Shown piece by piece: positions 26,401 to 34,474 of a stretch of 64,000 nt of DNA; the stretch's first letter is position 1; every line of letters starts with the position of its first letter. The notes beneath the pieces are model-generated. The model worked only from the letters and a program-made list of their open reading frames with translations, searched no databases and was not told where the DNA came from. Source of the stretch: Adhaeribacter pallidiroseus (lineage in GTDB: Bacteria > Bacteroidota > Bacteroidia > Cytophagales > Hymenobacteraceae); NCBI RefSeq assembly GCF_003340495.1, contig NZ_QASA01000001.1, positions 2,728,001-2,792,000 on the forward strand. The letters are read 5' to 3'. Both the position numbers and the translations under genes were made by a program.

Positions 26401-26801
26401 CCAGCTGGGGTCATTTTAAATATAGTACCGAAAGTAGCCGCACCTCCGCCGGAGGTCATTCCGTAAAAGTTGCCGTCTTTGGCTTGTATTAACTCTCCTT
26501 GGGGCTTTGAACCCAGTTTGGTAAAAGTTTTGTGCACACTGAAATGGCTACCGTTGGTTTTTAAAGAAAATGCCGTGCCGCCCCCCTGCGGACCGTAGTC
26601 GGAAGTTAAGCCCCAAAGCACCTCTACTTGCGCCTGGGCATTAAAAGTGGTCAATAAAAAGCTTAGTGCTACTAATAAGCTCCTACGCCGATTAAGTAGA
26701 GGAATTAACCAGCGGAAGCCGTTTAGAATGACGATTAGAATCAGCTTTATTTCCCGAAGCCAGCCTTTCCGGACGATTAATGGGAGGTATGATTGCATCA
26801 T
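23469..26801 (-). CDS. Giant secreted GloVer tandem-repeat protein with malectin and T9SS domains
   Basis: Protein of 1110 residues. The signal peptide is unusual: a basic, hydrophobic stretch precedes RRRSLLVALSFLLTTFNAQAQ, so the true start may be internal. About 14 repeats of roughly 50 residues follow, each with DGNFYGMTxxGGxxxxGTIFKxTPxG, the choice-of-anchor GloVer repeat (likely beta-propeller-like). Next come a cadherin-like/Ig-like domain (LTGSGAAPLSYQLV to QTVAITV), a malectin-type carbohydrate-binding domain (NAGGEAVAATPGNFSADAYF to FISVVDKANVAAIEVLP), and a C-terminal type IX sorting domain (SLYPNPVTDKFTV...QTMRFIKK). It is probably a cell-surface protein binding glycans. Monocistronic, ended by a strong terminator. 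Confidence 0.9.
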   Translation of the reverse strand: MMQSYLPLIVRKGWLREIKLILIVILNGFRWLIPLLNRRRSLLVALSFLLTTFNAQAQVEVLWGLTSDYGPQGGGTAFSLKTNGSHFSVHKTFTKLGSKPQGELIQAKDGNFYGMTSGGGAATFGTIFKMTPAGKITILHDFAGYDGTPADGNNLIQAADGSFYGLTSSGGLMSNGAVPGVAFKMTPAGEYSVIYNFTRNDGYRPYGDLLQAPDGNFYGMTHYGGTFDKGTIFKLTPTGTYTVLHHFNGTSRGGWPSGNLVLGNDGNFYGVTTSYGAYELGTIFKITPSGTFTLLHSFERATGGTPIGSLVKHPDGNFYGVTSYGGDNYSGTIYRITSTGKYQVIHHYGFDAVGNTPKRSLMLGKDGNLYGTTMNGGDWFNGTIYQVTPRGTVRALHAFSPAEEGGRASGLVQGADGYLYGMNEIGGPQNDGTIYRILPNGKNFKILVALPGTFGGVAPQGSLVQGPDGFFYGMTEWGGTYNFGTIFRLCADGSYKILRSLDDVNDGGHPVGDLLLGKDGNFYGLARHGGANGSGTYFRMTPKGNFTVLYSFQNDDTGYSPWGSLVDGQDGYYYGMTNAGGHLLAGVIFRVTPAGSYEVVHSLDNYADGSSPRGNLVKGRDGNFYGLTNVGGDYNTGTFFRVTSKGQFTKLHSFYQFDHGDLPTGSLVLGKDGNFYGMTARGGKNGFGTIFRFTPTGQISILKYMTDQYNDGANPHGSLIMDKQGNFYGLTSGGGQHFNGTIFKITPQGKHTILHHLNGPTEGRTPLGSLIFQKNTPVANSQSLTTALNTAKQITLTGSGAAPLSYQLVTLPKHGTVTGSGAQRTYTPEANYTGTDAFTFTVTWGCQTSAPQTVAITVGPAVASTVRLNAGGEAVAATPGNFSADAYFKGATSVSTALVPVANTTDDLLYQNNRRATNTGGQFSYQIPVNNGTYQVKLHFAELFFTAPGKRKFNVTVEENIWLTDFDIYAVAGGAQTAVIASKNITVTDGFLNLNFISVVDKANVAAIEVLPAAGTEQQLSPLPAEAEQEVITSLYPNPVTDKFTVALKIPATGITTTIVDANGRPVSHNSHRVLAPGKLEFSVGQLLPGLYAMRVTGKDKQQTMRFIKK

Positions 26802-27628
26802 ATTGGATTGAATTAGTTTAGAATTAAGGTTAAAGTTTTTTTAACTGGAATCTCAGATTAAGAATTTACGGCGCTGGTTGGCCTTCATTTTAAAAATTAA
26901 GTTTATTCCATTTTTGCTCAACTTTCGTAAAAAGGTACTCTTGGTTTTAAGTTTCCCTTGAGCAGGATGTACACTGCCCCTTTTAGTGCAAGTCCTAGTT
27001 CTGTAACAGATATCTTCTCAGAATTCAGGACCATTGTTTTCATACCCCTACAGCCCGGTCTATGGATGTCTTCTAATTATTTAGGCGATTAGCTTATTTT
27101 CTTAAAAATCAGCTAATCGCCTCTTCCGGAAAATGGCAGGACTAGTTTCTTGTTTCAAGCAACAATTTTAAAAGAAAAAACTTGGTTACGAAATACGTAG
27201 TTCCCGGTAATTTTCAAGAGTTTTCGTAGTAATAGCTCTTGTTTGTTATTAATTTCCAGCTGTTTACGCTTTTATTGATCGGCGGAGAACCGTTTTTTTA
27301 AATTTTCGGCCAGCTCGAAGAACCCAACGTAAAACTTACAGAAATACGGTTATAATTTAATCAGTACTTCTTTCGAGTTCTAAGAAATAAGCGTTTTTAT
27401 TACCCTTTAAGATTACGCGCAAGCAGGAGCATAAACGCTAGCTATACAGCCACAAGAGTTGCCTTTTTAAATCATTAATTGCATTATATTTTATTCTGAA
27501 CAGGACAAAACGGAGGCGTTGTTTTAGAAAATGGAAAGACTTCTAATTAGCTCAGATCAGGTATAGTATTTACTAATTAACCCTCGTATAAGCCTAAAAA
27601 ACATCAGGTTTAGAAACAAACAAAAGAA
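26802..27628. other. Long intergenic region, no gene
   Basis: 827 bases upstream of the GloVer gene. No coding frame of substance. It contains an 11-base-pair inverted repeat (GGCGATTAGCT at 27084-27094, AGCTAATCGCC at 27111-27121, 16-base loop) without a following T-run, so it is a possible hairpin but not a clear terminator. Confidence 0.45.
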
Positions 27629-27814
27629 ATGAAGCGCACCTGGGAGCCTGTAGAAGAATTAAATAAATATCAGATTGAAATGGCAATTAACTATCTGGAT
27701 AAACGCATTGACGAGGAGCCAGACAAAGCTAAAGTTATGGAATACTGCGTTATGAAAATTGATTTAATGAATGAATTAATGCTTCTGGATAATAATAGCC
27801 ACTGGATTATTTAA
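27629..27814 (+). CDS. Small hypothetical protein, 61 residues
   Basis: Small acidic protein (MKRTWEPVEELNKYQIEMAINYLDKRIDEEPDK...), predicted mostly alpha-helical, no signal peptide. It lies 146 bases before a CheY-like regulator on the same strand. No family recognised. Codon use looks normal and the frame is bounded by a plausible AT-rich leader, so I judge it probably real. Confidence 0.5.
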   Translation: MKRTWEPVEELNKYQIEMAINYLDKRIDEEPDKAKVMEYCVMKIDLMNELMLLDNNSHWII

Positions 27815-27960
27815 CCAGGAAGAAGCAAAACCTTGCTAATTTCTTCAAAAATTCGCAGCAACTATTTATTTCCTATCCAAATCTCGGAAAAGTATTATAT
27901 AATTGGGCATGGATCGCGTATAGTTGTACTTGGTATCTACCAAAATTTAAAAGCCCTATT

Positions 27961-28332
27961 ATGATATTAATCGTTGACGACGATGATACCACTCGTTTTT
28001 TAATTAAACGGGTAATTAGAAGTGTGGACTATAAAAACCAAATTTTAACGGCTAATAACGGGGAGGAAGCATTATCTGTATTAAACCAGGCTTGTTCAGC
28101 CAATAATTGCCCGGAGCTGGTATTACTCGATATTAATATGCCCGTTATGAATGGCTTTGAATTTTTGCAGGAATTACAAAACTCAACCATAGCAGCATGT
28201 TGCCTCAAAATAGCTATTCTAACTTCGTCTGATAATCCAATTGATTATTTAATGGCGCATGAGTACCCAGTAATAGCTTTTTTAGAAAAACCTTTAACCC
28301 AGGATAATTTTAAGCGTGTAATGGCGGCCTAA
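27961..28332 (+). CDS. Single-domain response regulator (CheY-like)
   Basis: Protein of 123 residues consisting of one receiver domain. Acidic pocket IVDDDD at residues 4-9, phosphoacceptor Asp in LLDINMP (about residue 59), signalling Thr/Ser in ILTSSDNP (the conserved T/S position) and Lys in LEKPL (about residue 110). There is no output domain, so it probably relays phosphate to another protein. This type is very common in Bacteroidota, where it sits away from its histidine kinase. No kinase is encoded in the window. Confidence 0.92.
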   Translation: MILIVDDDDTTRFLIKRVIRSVDYKNQILTANNGEEALSVLNQACSANNCPELVLLDINMPVMNGFEFLQELQNSTIAACCLKIAILTSSDNPIDYLMAHEYPVIAFLEKPLTQDNFKRVMAA

Positions 28333-28456
28333 CAGGAAACTGCCCGGAGGAAACTTCATTAAATTTAAATAAACAGTAATTAGTGAGTCTTGGTTTGTTT
28401 ACTTGAAGAAAGGTTTTAACCGTAATTAATAAAATTAACGGTGGAGTAACCCCCAA

Positions 28457-28482
28457 AAAGCCACCCTAAACAGAGTGGCTTT
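28457..28482 (+). terminator. Weak hairpin terminator after the response regulator
   Basis: Stem AAAGCCAC (28457-28464) with GTGGCTTT (28475-28482), 8 pairs, loop of 10; only a short T-run follows. Confidence 0.5.
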
Positions 28483-28532
28483 CACAAGTAATTGGTACAG
28501 GTAATGTATAGATTGATTAACGGATGAACTTT

Positions 28533-28934
28533 TTATTTATTTATTGTTAAATGTTTTGAAGCGGTCGACTTGCCGTTTACCACTAATGAGTAAATATAAG
28601 TACCCGCTTTTAAGTCTGAACGGTTCATTTCTACTTGTCCGCTGGTCGATGCCGACAATGTTTTTACATTTTTACCAGTATTGCTGTCAAACACCAAAAT
28701 CTGGACGGTGCTACCCGCCGGAATGCTATACCGGAAAGTGGTAGTGTGATTCACCGGATTTGGTTGATTTTGCTCCAGGCTTGCTGCCTGCCAAGGCAGG
28801 CTGTTAAGGTCCAAGTTACTGCCTGTTCTATTTTCAGTTTTTAGTTTATTTACTTCGGCGGATAACACATTAATTGTTTGCTGTTGCTCCTGCACGGCTT
28901 TCACCAGAATCGGAATCCGTTCGGTATAATAAAG
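28533..28934 (-). pseudogene. C-terminal fragment of a T9SS-sorted (tail-fibre-like) protein
   Basis: The frame runs from an in-frame stop at 28935-28937 down to 28533. It begins YYTERIPILVKAVQEQQQ and NVLSAEVNKLK, a coiled-coil tail typical of the intramolecular-chaperone region of Bacteroidota tail-fibre-domain proteins, and ends with a type IX sorting domain (LEQNQPNPVNHTTTFRYSIP...ASKHLTINK). No ATG or signal peptide is present; the first usable start is GTG inside the coiled coil. The front of the gene, normally several hundred residues, is gone. I call it a truncated remnant. Confidence 0.75.
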
Positions 28935-30133
28935 TTAAAGCAGCATATACAGTTAAGTGCGGTGGAATAAAAATCAGGAATTAACCCGTACAAGCACCCC
29001 AGTGGTTACAAGTGGCAGGAAAACGAGTACCAAAAACAGGTAAGTTTGTCATTAGATCGGGAATTGTTCAACGTCTGTTAACGGAGAAGTAAAATTGTTT
29101 TTGTCAGCTGTATTCTGTCGAAATTGTAGCTGTAAAACTTCAAAAAGAGGCATAAAAAAGCAATACTCATTTTTCAGTATTTTTTCTCAAATCCTTAGGA
29201 GAATTAATTTTCACTGGGTAAATGCTGCAAGAAGAGGCATGCAGGACATACTTTCCCCGTTTTATTTTTCTTTGAGGAACTCAAGTGGTGGTACCACCTG
29301 CAAAGCGCCTGCGGATGCTTCCTTAACAAGCTTTTTTTATAAATCATAAAACGAGTAGATCGCTTGCTTTTTAGAAAAAAGTTTAGGCTTATAATACCCA
29401 ACAAAATATTAAAGCTGGTGAGAAAGGTTAATCCAAAATAGAGAAGTTGTGTTTTGAGCATACCTGTTGTTTTTTAATACTATTTTGAAAGCTGTTGTAT
29501 TTACCAGTAAAGCGAGGATTAAAGCATTTTCGTACCAGTCCGGCTTAGCAGCAATAATCTACTAGCGGCATGTTGATAAATTGCGAATTCCGCATATAGG
29601 CCAGGAGTACTAAAAGTCTCTTTTTTAAAGTGCATACTGGTTCGATTTACATGCAATTGTAAAATGAAGAAATAAGATAATCTAAATTTATCCCAATTAT
29701 ATTAGCAATAACGGAAATTTAAAAATATTAGCTAATAAATTTAGAAATAAATTATCATTATCAGGTAATTACTATTAATTTTAGTAAACACATCATGTTT
29801 TATATTGCTGCATAAAGAGCTATTACCCTGACTATATTTCTTAGTTTGCCTGTAATTGGGGAAGGCTGCAACTAAAATGGGTCGTTAACCTGGGCTAGTA
29901 TCTCAATTGAAGCGCTTGGGAAGCACCCGAACAAACATCAAGATTGTTCTCTCGAATAAAGAAGATAGTCTGCAAAAGAATAACTCTTTTTTAGCAGGCA
30001 GCAGGGAATCTGCAAAAAGAGCGGCCCTAGAATACAGCAAATTTTTGATGATTTAGTTGCCCCATATGCAAAAAGGCAGGCAAACAAAAAAGCACTTACA
30101 AGATTTAACCTCCTAAGTGCCTAATTTTTTAAG
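28935..30133. other. Long non-coding gap before the tRNA cluster
   Basis: About 1.2 kb with only overlapping weak open frames of no coding character. It may hold the deleted 5' part of the broken T9SS gene, but no protein remnant could be read. Nothing else identified. Confidence 0.45.
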
Positions 30134-30207
30134 TGATCCCGTTTGGATTCGAACCAAAGACCTACTGCTTAGAAGGCAGTTGCTCTATCCAGCTGAGCTA
30201 CGAGACC
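30134..30207 (-). tRNA. tRNA-Arg (anticodon TCT)
   Basis: Cloverleaf on the minus strand: 5' acceptor GGTCTCG pairs with CGGGATC, D-loop AGCTCAGCTGGATAGAGC, anticodon stem CTGCC-TTCTAAG-CAG with TCT, and T-loop GGTTCGAATCC. The 3' CCA is not encoded. 74 bases. Confidence 0.92.
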
Positions 30208-30298
30208 GGTATAAAAAAATACGAATTATAAATTAGAATTAATAATCGCTCTCTCATAAAGCTTTATCATTCATAATTCATAATTCGTAAATTAAAAG

Positions 30299-30372
30299 TC
30301 GGGGTGGCAGGATTCGAACCTACGACCTCCACATCCCAAATGTGGCGCGATACCGGGCTACGCTACACCCCG
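30299..30372 (-). tRNA. tRNA-Pro (anticodon TGG)
   Basis: Cloverleaf on the minus strand: acceptor CGGGGTG pairs with CACCCCG, D-arm GCGTAGCCCGGTATCGC, anticodon stem CCACA-TTTGGGA-TGTGG with TGG, and T-loop GGTTCGAATCC. CCA not encoded. Confidence 0.93.
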
Positions 30373-30477
30373 AACAAATAGTTGCTTTTGCGAAAAGACA
30401 CAACATGCTTTTCCCAATTGCGGTGCAAACTTAATGCTTTTTTTGAAATAACTAACCTTATGTCAAAAAAAAATTTG

Positions 30478-30565
30478 CGGAGTAAGGGGGATTCGAACCC
30501 CCGGTACCCTTTAGAGGTACGGCAGTTTAGCAAACTGCTGGTTTCAGCCACTCACCCATCACTCC
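30478..30565 (-). tRNA. tRNA-Ser (anticodon GCT)
   Basis: Long variable arm (88 bases), as expected for Ser. Acceptor GGAGTGA pairs with TTACTCC, anticodon stem CAGTTTGCTAAACTG with GCT, T-loop GGTTCGAATCC. Minus strand. CCA not encoded. Confidence 0.93.
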
Positions 30566-30895
30566 GGCTCTTTCGTTTAAAGAGATTGCAAATATACCAG
30601 AATATTTTTTACAAATACCAAACTGATTTAAAAACTACTAAAAAATTTTAAAAGACCCAATAGAGTGCTACAGTAAAGCTTTTTAAAGTTATTCCATAAT
30701 TAAATTGCGTTATTAGCCGTTCAGTAAATGCCCCTACCGCAGAGGCTCCTGTTATCTGGATAGTAGCTTTTGAATACTTATCTTTGCTTTACATGGCAAC
30801 ACCGTTGTTTTTTTAATTTTAATATCAAAAGAGGCCCTATGAAGTGCTTACTTTACCCGAACGCTAGCTAGATAAACCGTTTCTGATTACACCGC
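30566..30895. other. Intergenic, no gene seen
   Basis: 330 bases between the tRNA cluster and the batB-like gene, AT-rich and without a supported gene. It presumably carries the promoters of both sides. Confidence 0.4.
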
Positions 30896-31867
30896 ATGAA
30901 TTGGTATCAATCTTTTACCTCCCTGGAAATTATAGTAAGCATCTTATTTTTAGTGCTATACGTTGGTTATATGTACAAAATACACCGTTTAGCGGCGCAT
31001 TTTAAGCAAAGTGCCGGTATATTATGGGTTAAATTTGGCTTTCGTTCTTTTTACTTTATATTAATCCTGATTGCTATTCTCGGGCCTTCGTTTGGGGCCA
31101 TGAAAAAAGAAATTAAAACGATCGGAAAAGATATGTTTATTCTCGTAGATGTAACTACTTCCATGAATGCCCGCGATGTTCCCCCTTCGCGCCTGGCAAA
31201 AGTGAAATACGAACTCCGGCAATTAATTCAAAAATTTAATTCCGATCGCATTGGTCTGATTGTATTCTCGTCGGAAGCAGTGGTTCAGTGTCCGCTTACA
31301 TACGACCAAAGCGCTTTACTTTTATTTACCGAAACCTTAAATACGAACTTACTGCCTCGGGCGGGCGCTAATTATGTGCCTGCTTTGCAGTTAGCTTTAG
31401 CCAAATTCAAAGCCAATAATCAACCAAATCTTCCCGAAAAACGAGCCGAAATTATTCTGCTTATTAGCGATGGGGAAGATTTTAGTGCCAATCTTAATCC
31501 GGTTTACCGGCAATTAAATCAGGAGAATATCCGGGTAATTAGTTTAGGAGTGGGATCAGAAAAAGGCGTACCTATTCCGCTAAACCAAGGATTTGTAGTG
31601 GATTCCAAAGGAAAGCGGGTAATTAGTAAATTAAATGCCGAGCGTTTAGCCGAAATTGCGGGCAATACCAATGGGCAGTACTTTGAAATTGGAGCTCGTA
31701 CTTCCGAAATTCCGCGTCTGATCAGCGCTATTAATGCCATCGAGGGCGAAAAGCAAGAAACCCGGACGGTAGATGTACGCGCTAACAAATACTATTATCC
31801 GTTATTTTTAGCATTTATATTTATCATACTCGATATAATAGTTACTTTAAACGTTGTCAGGATATGA
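30896..31867 (+). CDS. BatB-like VWA-domain membrane protein
   Basis: Protein of 323 residues with membrane segments near the N-terminus (LEIIVSILFLVLYVGYMY and FGFRSFYFILILIAIL) and at the C-terminus (YYPLFLAFIFIILDIIVTL), flanking a von Willebrand A domain. The metal-ion site motif begins DVTTSMNARD (family DxSxS; Thr replaces the first Ser) at about residue 82. This topology matches BatB of the Bacteroides aerotolerance operon. It overlaps the next gene by four bases (ATGA), typical of batB-batC. batA and batD, usually adjacent, are absent here. The role in envelope stress is inferred from the family. Confidence 0.85.
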   Translation: MNWYQSFTSLEIIVSILFLVLYVGYMYKIHRLAAHFKQSAGILWVKFGFRSFYFILILIAILGPSFGAMKKEIKTIGKDMFILVDVTTSMNARDVPPSRLAKVKYELRQLIQKFNSDRIGLIVFSSEAVVQCPLTYDQSALLLFTETLNTNLLPRAGANYVPALQLALAKFKANNQPNLPEKRAEIILLISDGEDFSANLNPVYRQLNQENIRVISLGVGSEKGVPIPLNQGFVVDSKGKRVISKLNAERLAEIAGNTNGQYFEIGARTSEIPRLISAINAIEGEKQETRTVDVRANKYYYPLFLAFIFIILDIIVTLNVVRI

Positions 31868-32829
31868 AATTAGTGGTTGCTTTTACCATTTTTTTAGCTT
31901 TTTTCAGTCAAACGTTAACGAAAGTAGCGCGGATTAATCACTATCTGGAAGAGGCTCAAGCGGCTTATACCCGGAAAGATTTTGCCACGGCCATTTACTT
32001 TTACCGGTATTTAAATGATTCTTTACAGGTGCGCGACCGGGAAGTAAAAGTAAATTTGGCGCACGCTTATTTTCAAAGGAAAAATACGCAGCAAGCGCTA
32101 AAGTATTACCAGCCTTTACTTACCCGAACGCCGCCCCGAATTTCTTCGTTAATAAATTTGCAGCTGGGGGTAATGATGGTTCCGAATGATAAAACCCGGG
32201 CCTTGGACTATTTTAAAAAAGCCTTAATCTTAAATTCGCAGAACGAAGAAGCCCGCTACAATTACGAATTATTAAAAAAATACTTGCTTCAGCACCCCGA
32301 AGAAAAACAATCCATCCCACCCCCATCGCGTCCAGAACAAGCAAAAGCCGAAAACTTAAAACCTAAAGAAAACTCTTCTTCGGGCCACAAAGAAGATACG
32401 CAGGGCAGCAACCAAGCCGAAATACCGGATTTAAATAACTCCGACCCATTAAACTTACCGCAACCAAACTTAAATGCGCGTAATTTAGAAAATGATGCAA
32501 ACAACCCAACAACAAAGAAAGAATGGAGGGAAGAATCAAAACGTAATTCCCAGCAAAAAGAGCTTACCGGCACCTTAGCCGGTAACACCCGCGGAATAAA
32601 TAATACCGGCCATGAAAATAATAATCGAGGCTCCGGTAATAACAGAACCGAAGAAAACACTGCTCCTGGTGGCAGCCAAACTACTTACAATGCATTAAAG
32701 GAAGCCAGTATAACGCCGGAAAAAGCCCGCATGCTGCTCGAAGCCATGCGTGAAGCCGAAGTCCAGTATTTACAACAAATTCCAAGGAAGGGCACAAAAA
32801 AAACTAATTCTGATAAACCTAATTGGTAA
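31864..32829 (+). CDS. BatC-like TPR protein
   Basis: Protein of 321 residues with a signal-like hydrophobic N-terminus (LVVAFTIFLAFFSQTLT), a TPR region (NHYLEEAQAAYTRKDFATAIYFYRYL, NLAHAYFQRKNTQQALKYYQPLL and LINLQLGVMMVPNDKTRALDYFKKALIL, then a fourth partial repeat), and a long Asn/Gln/Ser/Pro-rich linker ending in EASITPEKARMLLEAMREAEVQYLQQIP. This order matches BatC, which interacts with BatB in the Bat complex. Co-transcribed with batB by ATGA overlap. The low-complexity linker is typical and probably disordered. Confidence 0.85.
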   Translation: MKLVVAFTIFLAFFSQTLTKVARINHYLEEAQAAYTRKDFATAIYFYRYLNDSLQVRDREVKVNLAHAYFQRKNTQQALKYYQPLLTRTPPRISSLINLQLGVMMVPNDKTRALDYFKKALILNSQNEEARYNYELLKKYLLQHPEEKQSIPPPSRPEQAKAENLKPKENSSSGHKEDTQGSNQAEIPDLNNSDPLNLPQPNLNARNLENDANNPTTKKEWREESKRNSQQKELTGTLAGNTRGINNTGHENNNRGSGNNRTEENTAPGGSQTTYNALKEASITPEKARMLLEAMREAEVQYLQQIPRKGTKKTNSDKPNW

Positions 32830-32926
32830 AAACTTAATTTTGCCTGATACTCTAGGACTCTAGGACAATTTTTTTAAAAATTTCTTCGGAATAGAAATTT
32901 AGCCCTAAATAAAACAGCATATATAT

Positions 32927-34111
32927 ATGGCCTTAAAAGAAGTATACATTATTGCGGCGGTTCGCACTCCAATTGGTTCTTTTATGGGCAGCTTAGCTGC
33001 TTTATCCGCTACCCAGCTAGGGGCCGCAGCCATTAAAGGCGCTTTACAAAAAGCCGGCGTGGCCCCCTCCGAAGTGCAGGAAGTAATTATGGGTAATGTG
33101 TTATCGGCTAATTTGGGCCAGGCTCCGGCCCGGCAAGCGGCTTTGTACGCTGGTTTAGGGTACGAAGTAGAATGTACTACCGTTAATAAAGTGTGCGCCT
33201 CTGGTTCCAAAGCTATTATGTTTGCGGCGCAGGCCATTATGCTGGGCCACAAAGAGGTAATTGTAGCGGGCGGAATGGAAAGCATGAGCAACGTACCTTA
33301 TTACCTGGATAAAGTACGGTCGGGCACCAAATTAGGCCATGGGCAAATGATTGATGGTTTGTTGAAGGATGGCCTCTGGGACGTATACAACGATTTTCAT
33401 ATGGGTAACGCCGCCGAACATACGGCTCGGGAAATGGGCATTACCCGCCAGATGCAAGATGAATTCGCGATAGAATCGTACCGCCGCTCAGCCGCCGCCG
33501 CGCAAGCGGGCCAGTTACAAGACGAAATGGTACCTGTGGAAATCCCCCAACGCGGTAAAGAACCCATAATTGTAAACACCGACGAAGAATACACGAAAGT
33601 AAATTTTGATAAAATTGCCAGCCTCAAACCAGTTTTTGATAAAGAAGGTACCATTACTGCCGCCAACGCCTCTACTTTAAACGATGGAGCAGCGGCTGTG
33701 CTCCTGATGAGCAAAGAAAAAGCTGAAGCGTTAGGAGTTAAACCTATTGCCCGGATATTAGGCTTTGCCGACGCCGAACAGGAACCCAAATGGTTTACTA
33801 CATCCCCGGCATTAGCCATTCCCAAAGCCTTAAAAGTATCCGGAATTAAACCCGAAGAAGTTGATTTTTACGAGATCAACGAAGCTTTTGCGGTAGTATC
33901 TCTTGCCAATAACCAGAAGCTGAATTTAAAAAACAGTAACGTTAATGTTTTTGGCGGAGCCGTGTCACTGGGCCACCCTTTAGGAGCTTCGGGAGCGCGC
34001 ATTGTTACCACCTTAATCAACGTACTGAATAAGAAAAATGGCAAAATTGGGGTAACCGGCATTTGCAATGGCGGCGGTGGGGCCTCGGCCATTGTTCTGG
34101 AAAAATTGTAA
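32927..34111 (+). CDS. Acetyl-CoA C-acetyltransferase (thiolase)
   Basis: Protein of 394 residues, full length for a biosynthetic/degradative thiolase. It begins KEVYIIAAVRTPIGSFMGSL. The catalytic Cys is in NKVCASGSKA (Cys90); the His of GHPLGASGARIV and the second Cys of GICNGGGGASA complete the active site. It condenses two acetyl-CoA or cleaves 3-ketoacyl-CoA, in fatty-acid or ketone-body metabolism. It stands alone with a long AT-rich leader and gap downstream. Confidence 0.95.
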   Translation: MALKEVYIIAAVRTPIGSFMGSLAALSATQLGAAAIKGALQKAGVAPSEVQEVIMGNVLSANLGQAPARQAALYAGLGYEVECTTVNKVCASGSKAIMFAAQAIMLGHKEVIVAGGMESMSNVPYYLDKVRSGTKLGHGQMIDGLLKDGLWDVYNDFHMGNAAEHTAREMGITRQMQDEFAIESYRRSAAAAQAGQLQDEMVPVEIPQRGKEPIIVNTDEEYTKVNFDKIASLKPVFDKEGTITAANASTLNDGAAAVLLMSKEKAEALGVKPIARILGFADAEQEPKWFTTSPALAIPKALKVSGIKPEEVDFYEINEAFAVVSLANNQKLNLKNSNVNVFGGAVSLGHPLGASGARIVTTLINVLNKKNGKIGVTGICNGGGGASAIVLEKL

Positions 34112-34474
34112 AATCCTGGCAAACCAGTCCGCTAGATTTCAAATTTTTAAATTTTTAATTTCGTAAACCGCTCACAAACGCAGCAACCATTCTTTTTGGT
34201 AAACCGAAAGATGGGAAAGAAATAAGTATCACTTTCTGGCTTTTAGCAATCAACTGTTTTCGAGTAAAGTGCGAACTGGGCTTAATAAGTATTTGTTAAC
34301 TCCAGATTACTGCCATTAACAATGACATAAGGTAGTCGCATTCGTATCATTCTGGATAAAGGGTAGCCGGGCCGGAAGAACCTGATTCTGATTTTATTCC
34401 AACAAGTAAAACTATATTATTTGTGTGCGCCTTACGTTTATTAACCAGCAGGCCATAATACCCTACGTTTTCCC
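34112..34474. other. Intergenic, no gene seen
   Basis: 363 bases, AT-rich, with TTTTTAAATTTTT near 34144-34157. No supported gene, promoter match or hairpin. Confidence 0.4.

Noticed and set aside
23469-26801. Regularly spaced repeats as a CRISPR array
   Set aside because: The ~150-base periodicity is that of a coding tandem repeat with diverged copies; no short identical repeats with unique spacers were seen anywhere in the window.
29095-29461. Two opposite small ORFs in the gap before the tRNAs
   Set aside because: They overlap each other on opposite strands, have atypical composition and no recognised similarity.
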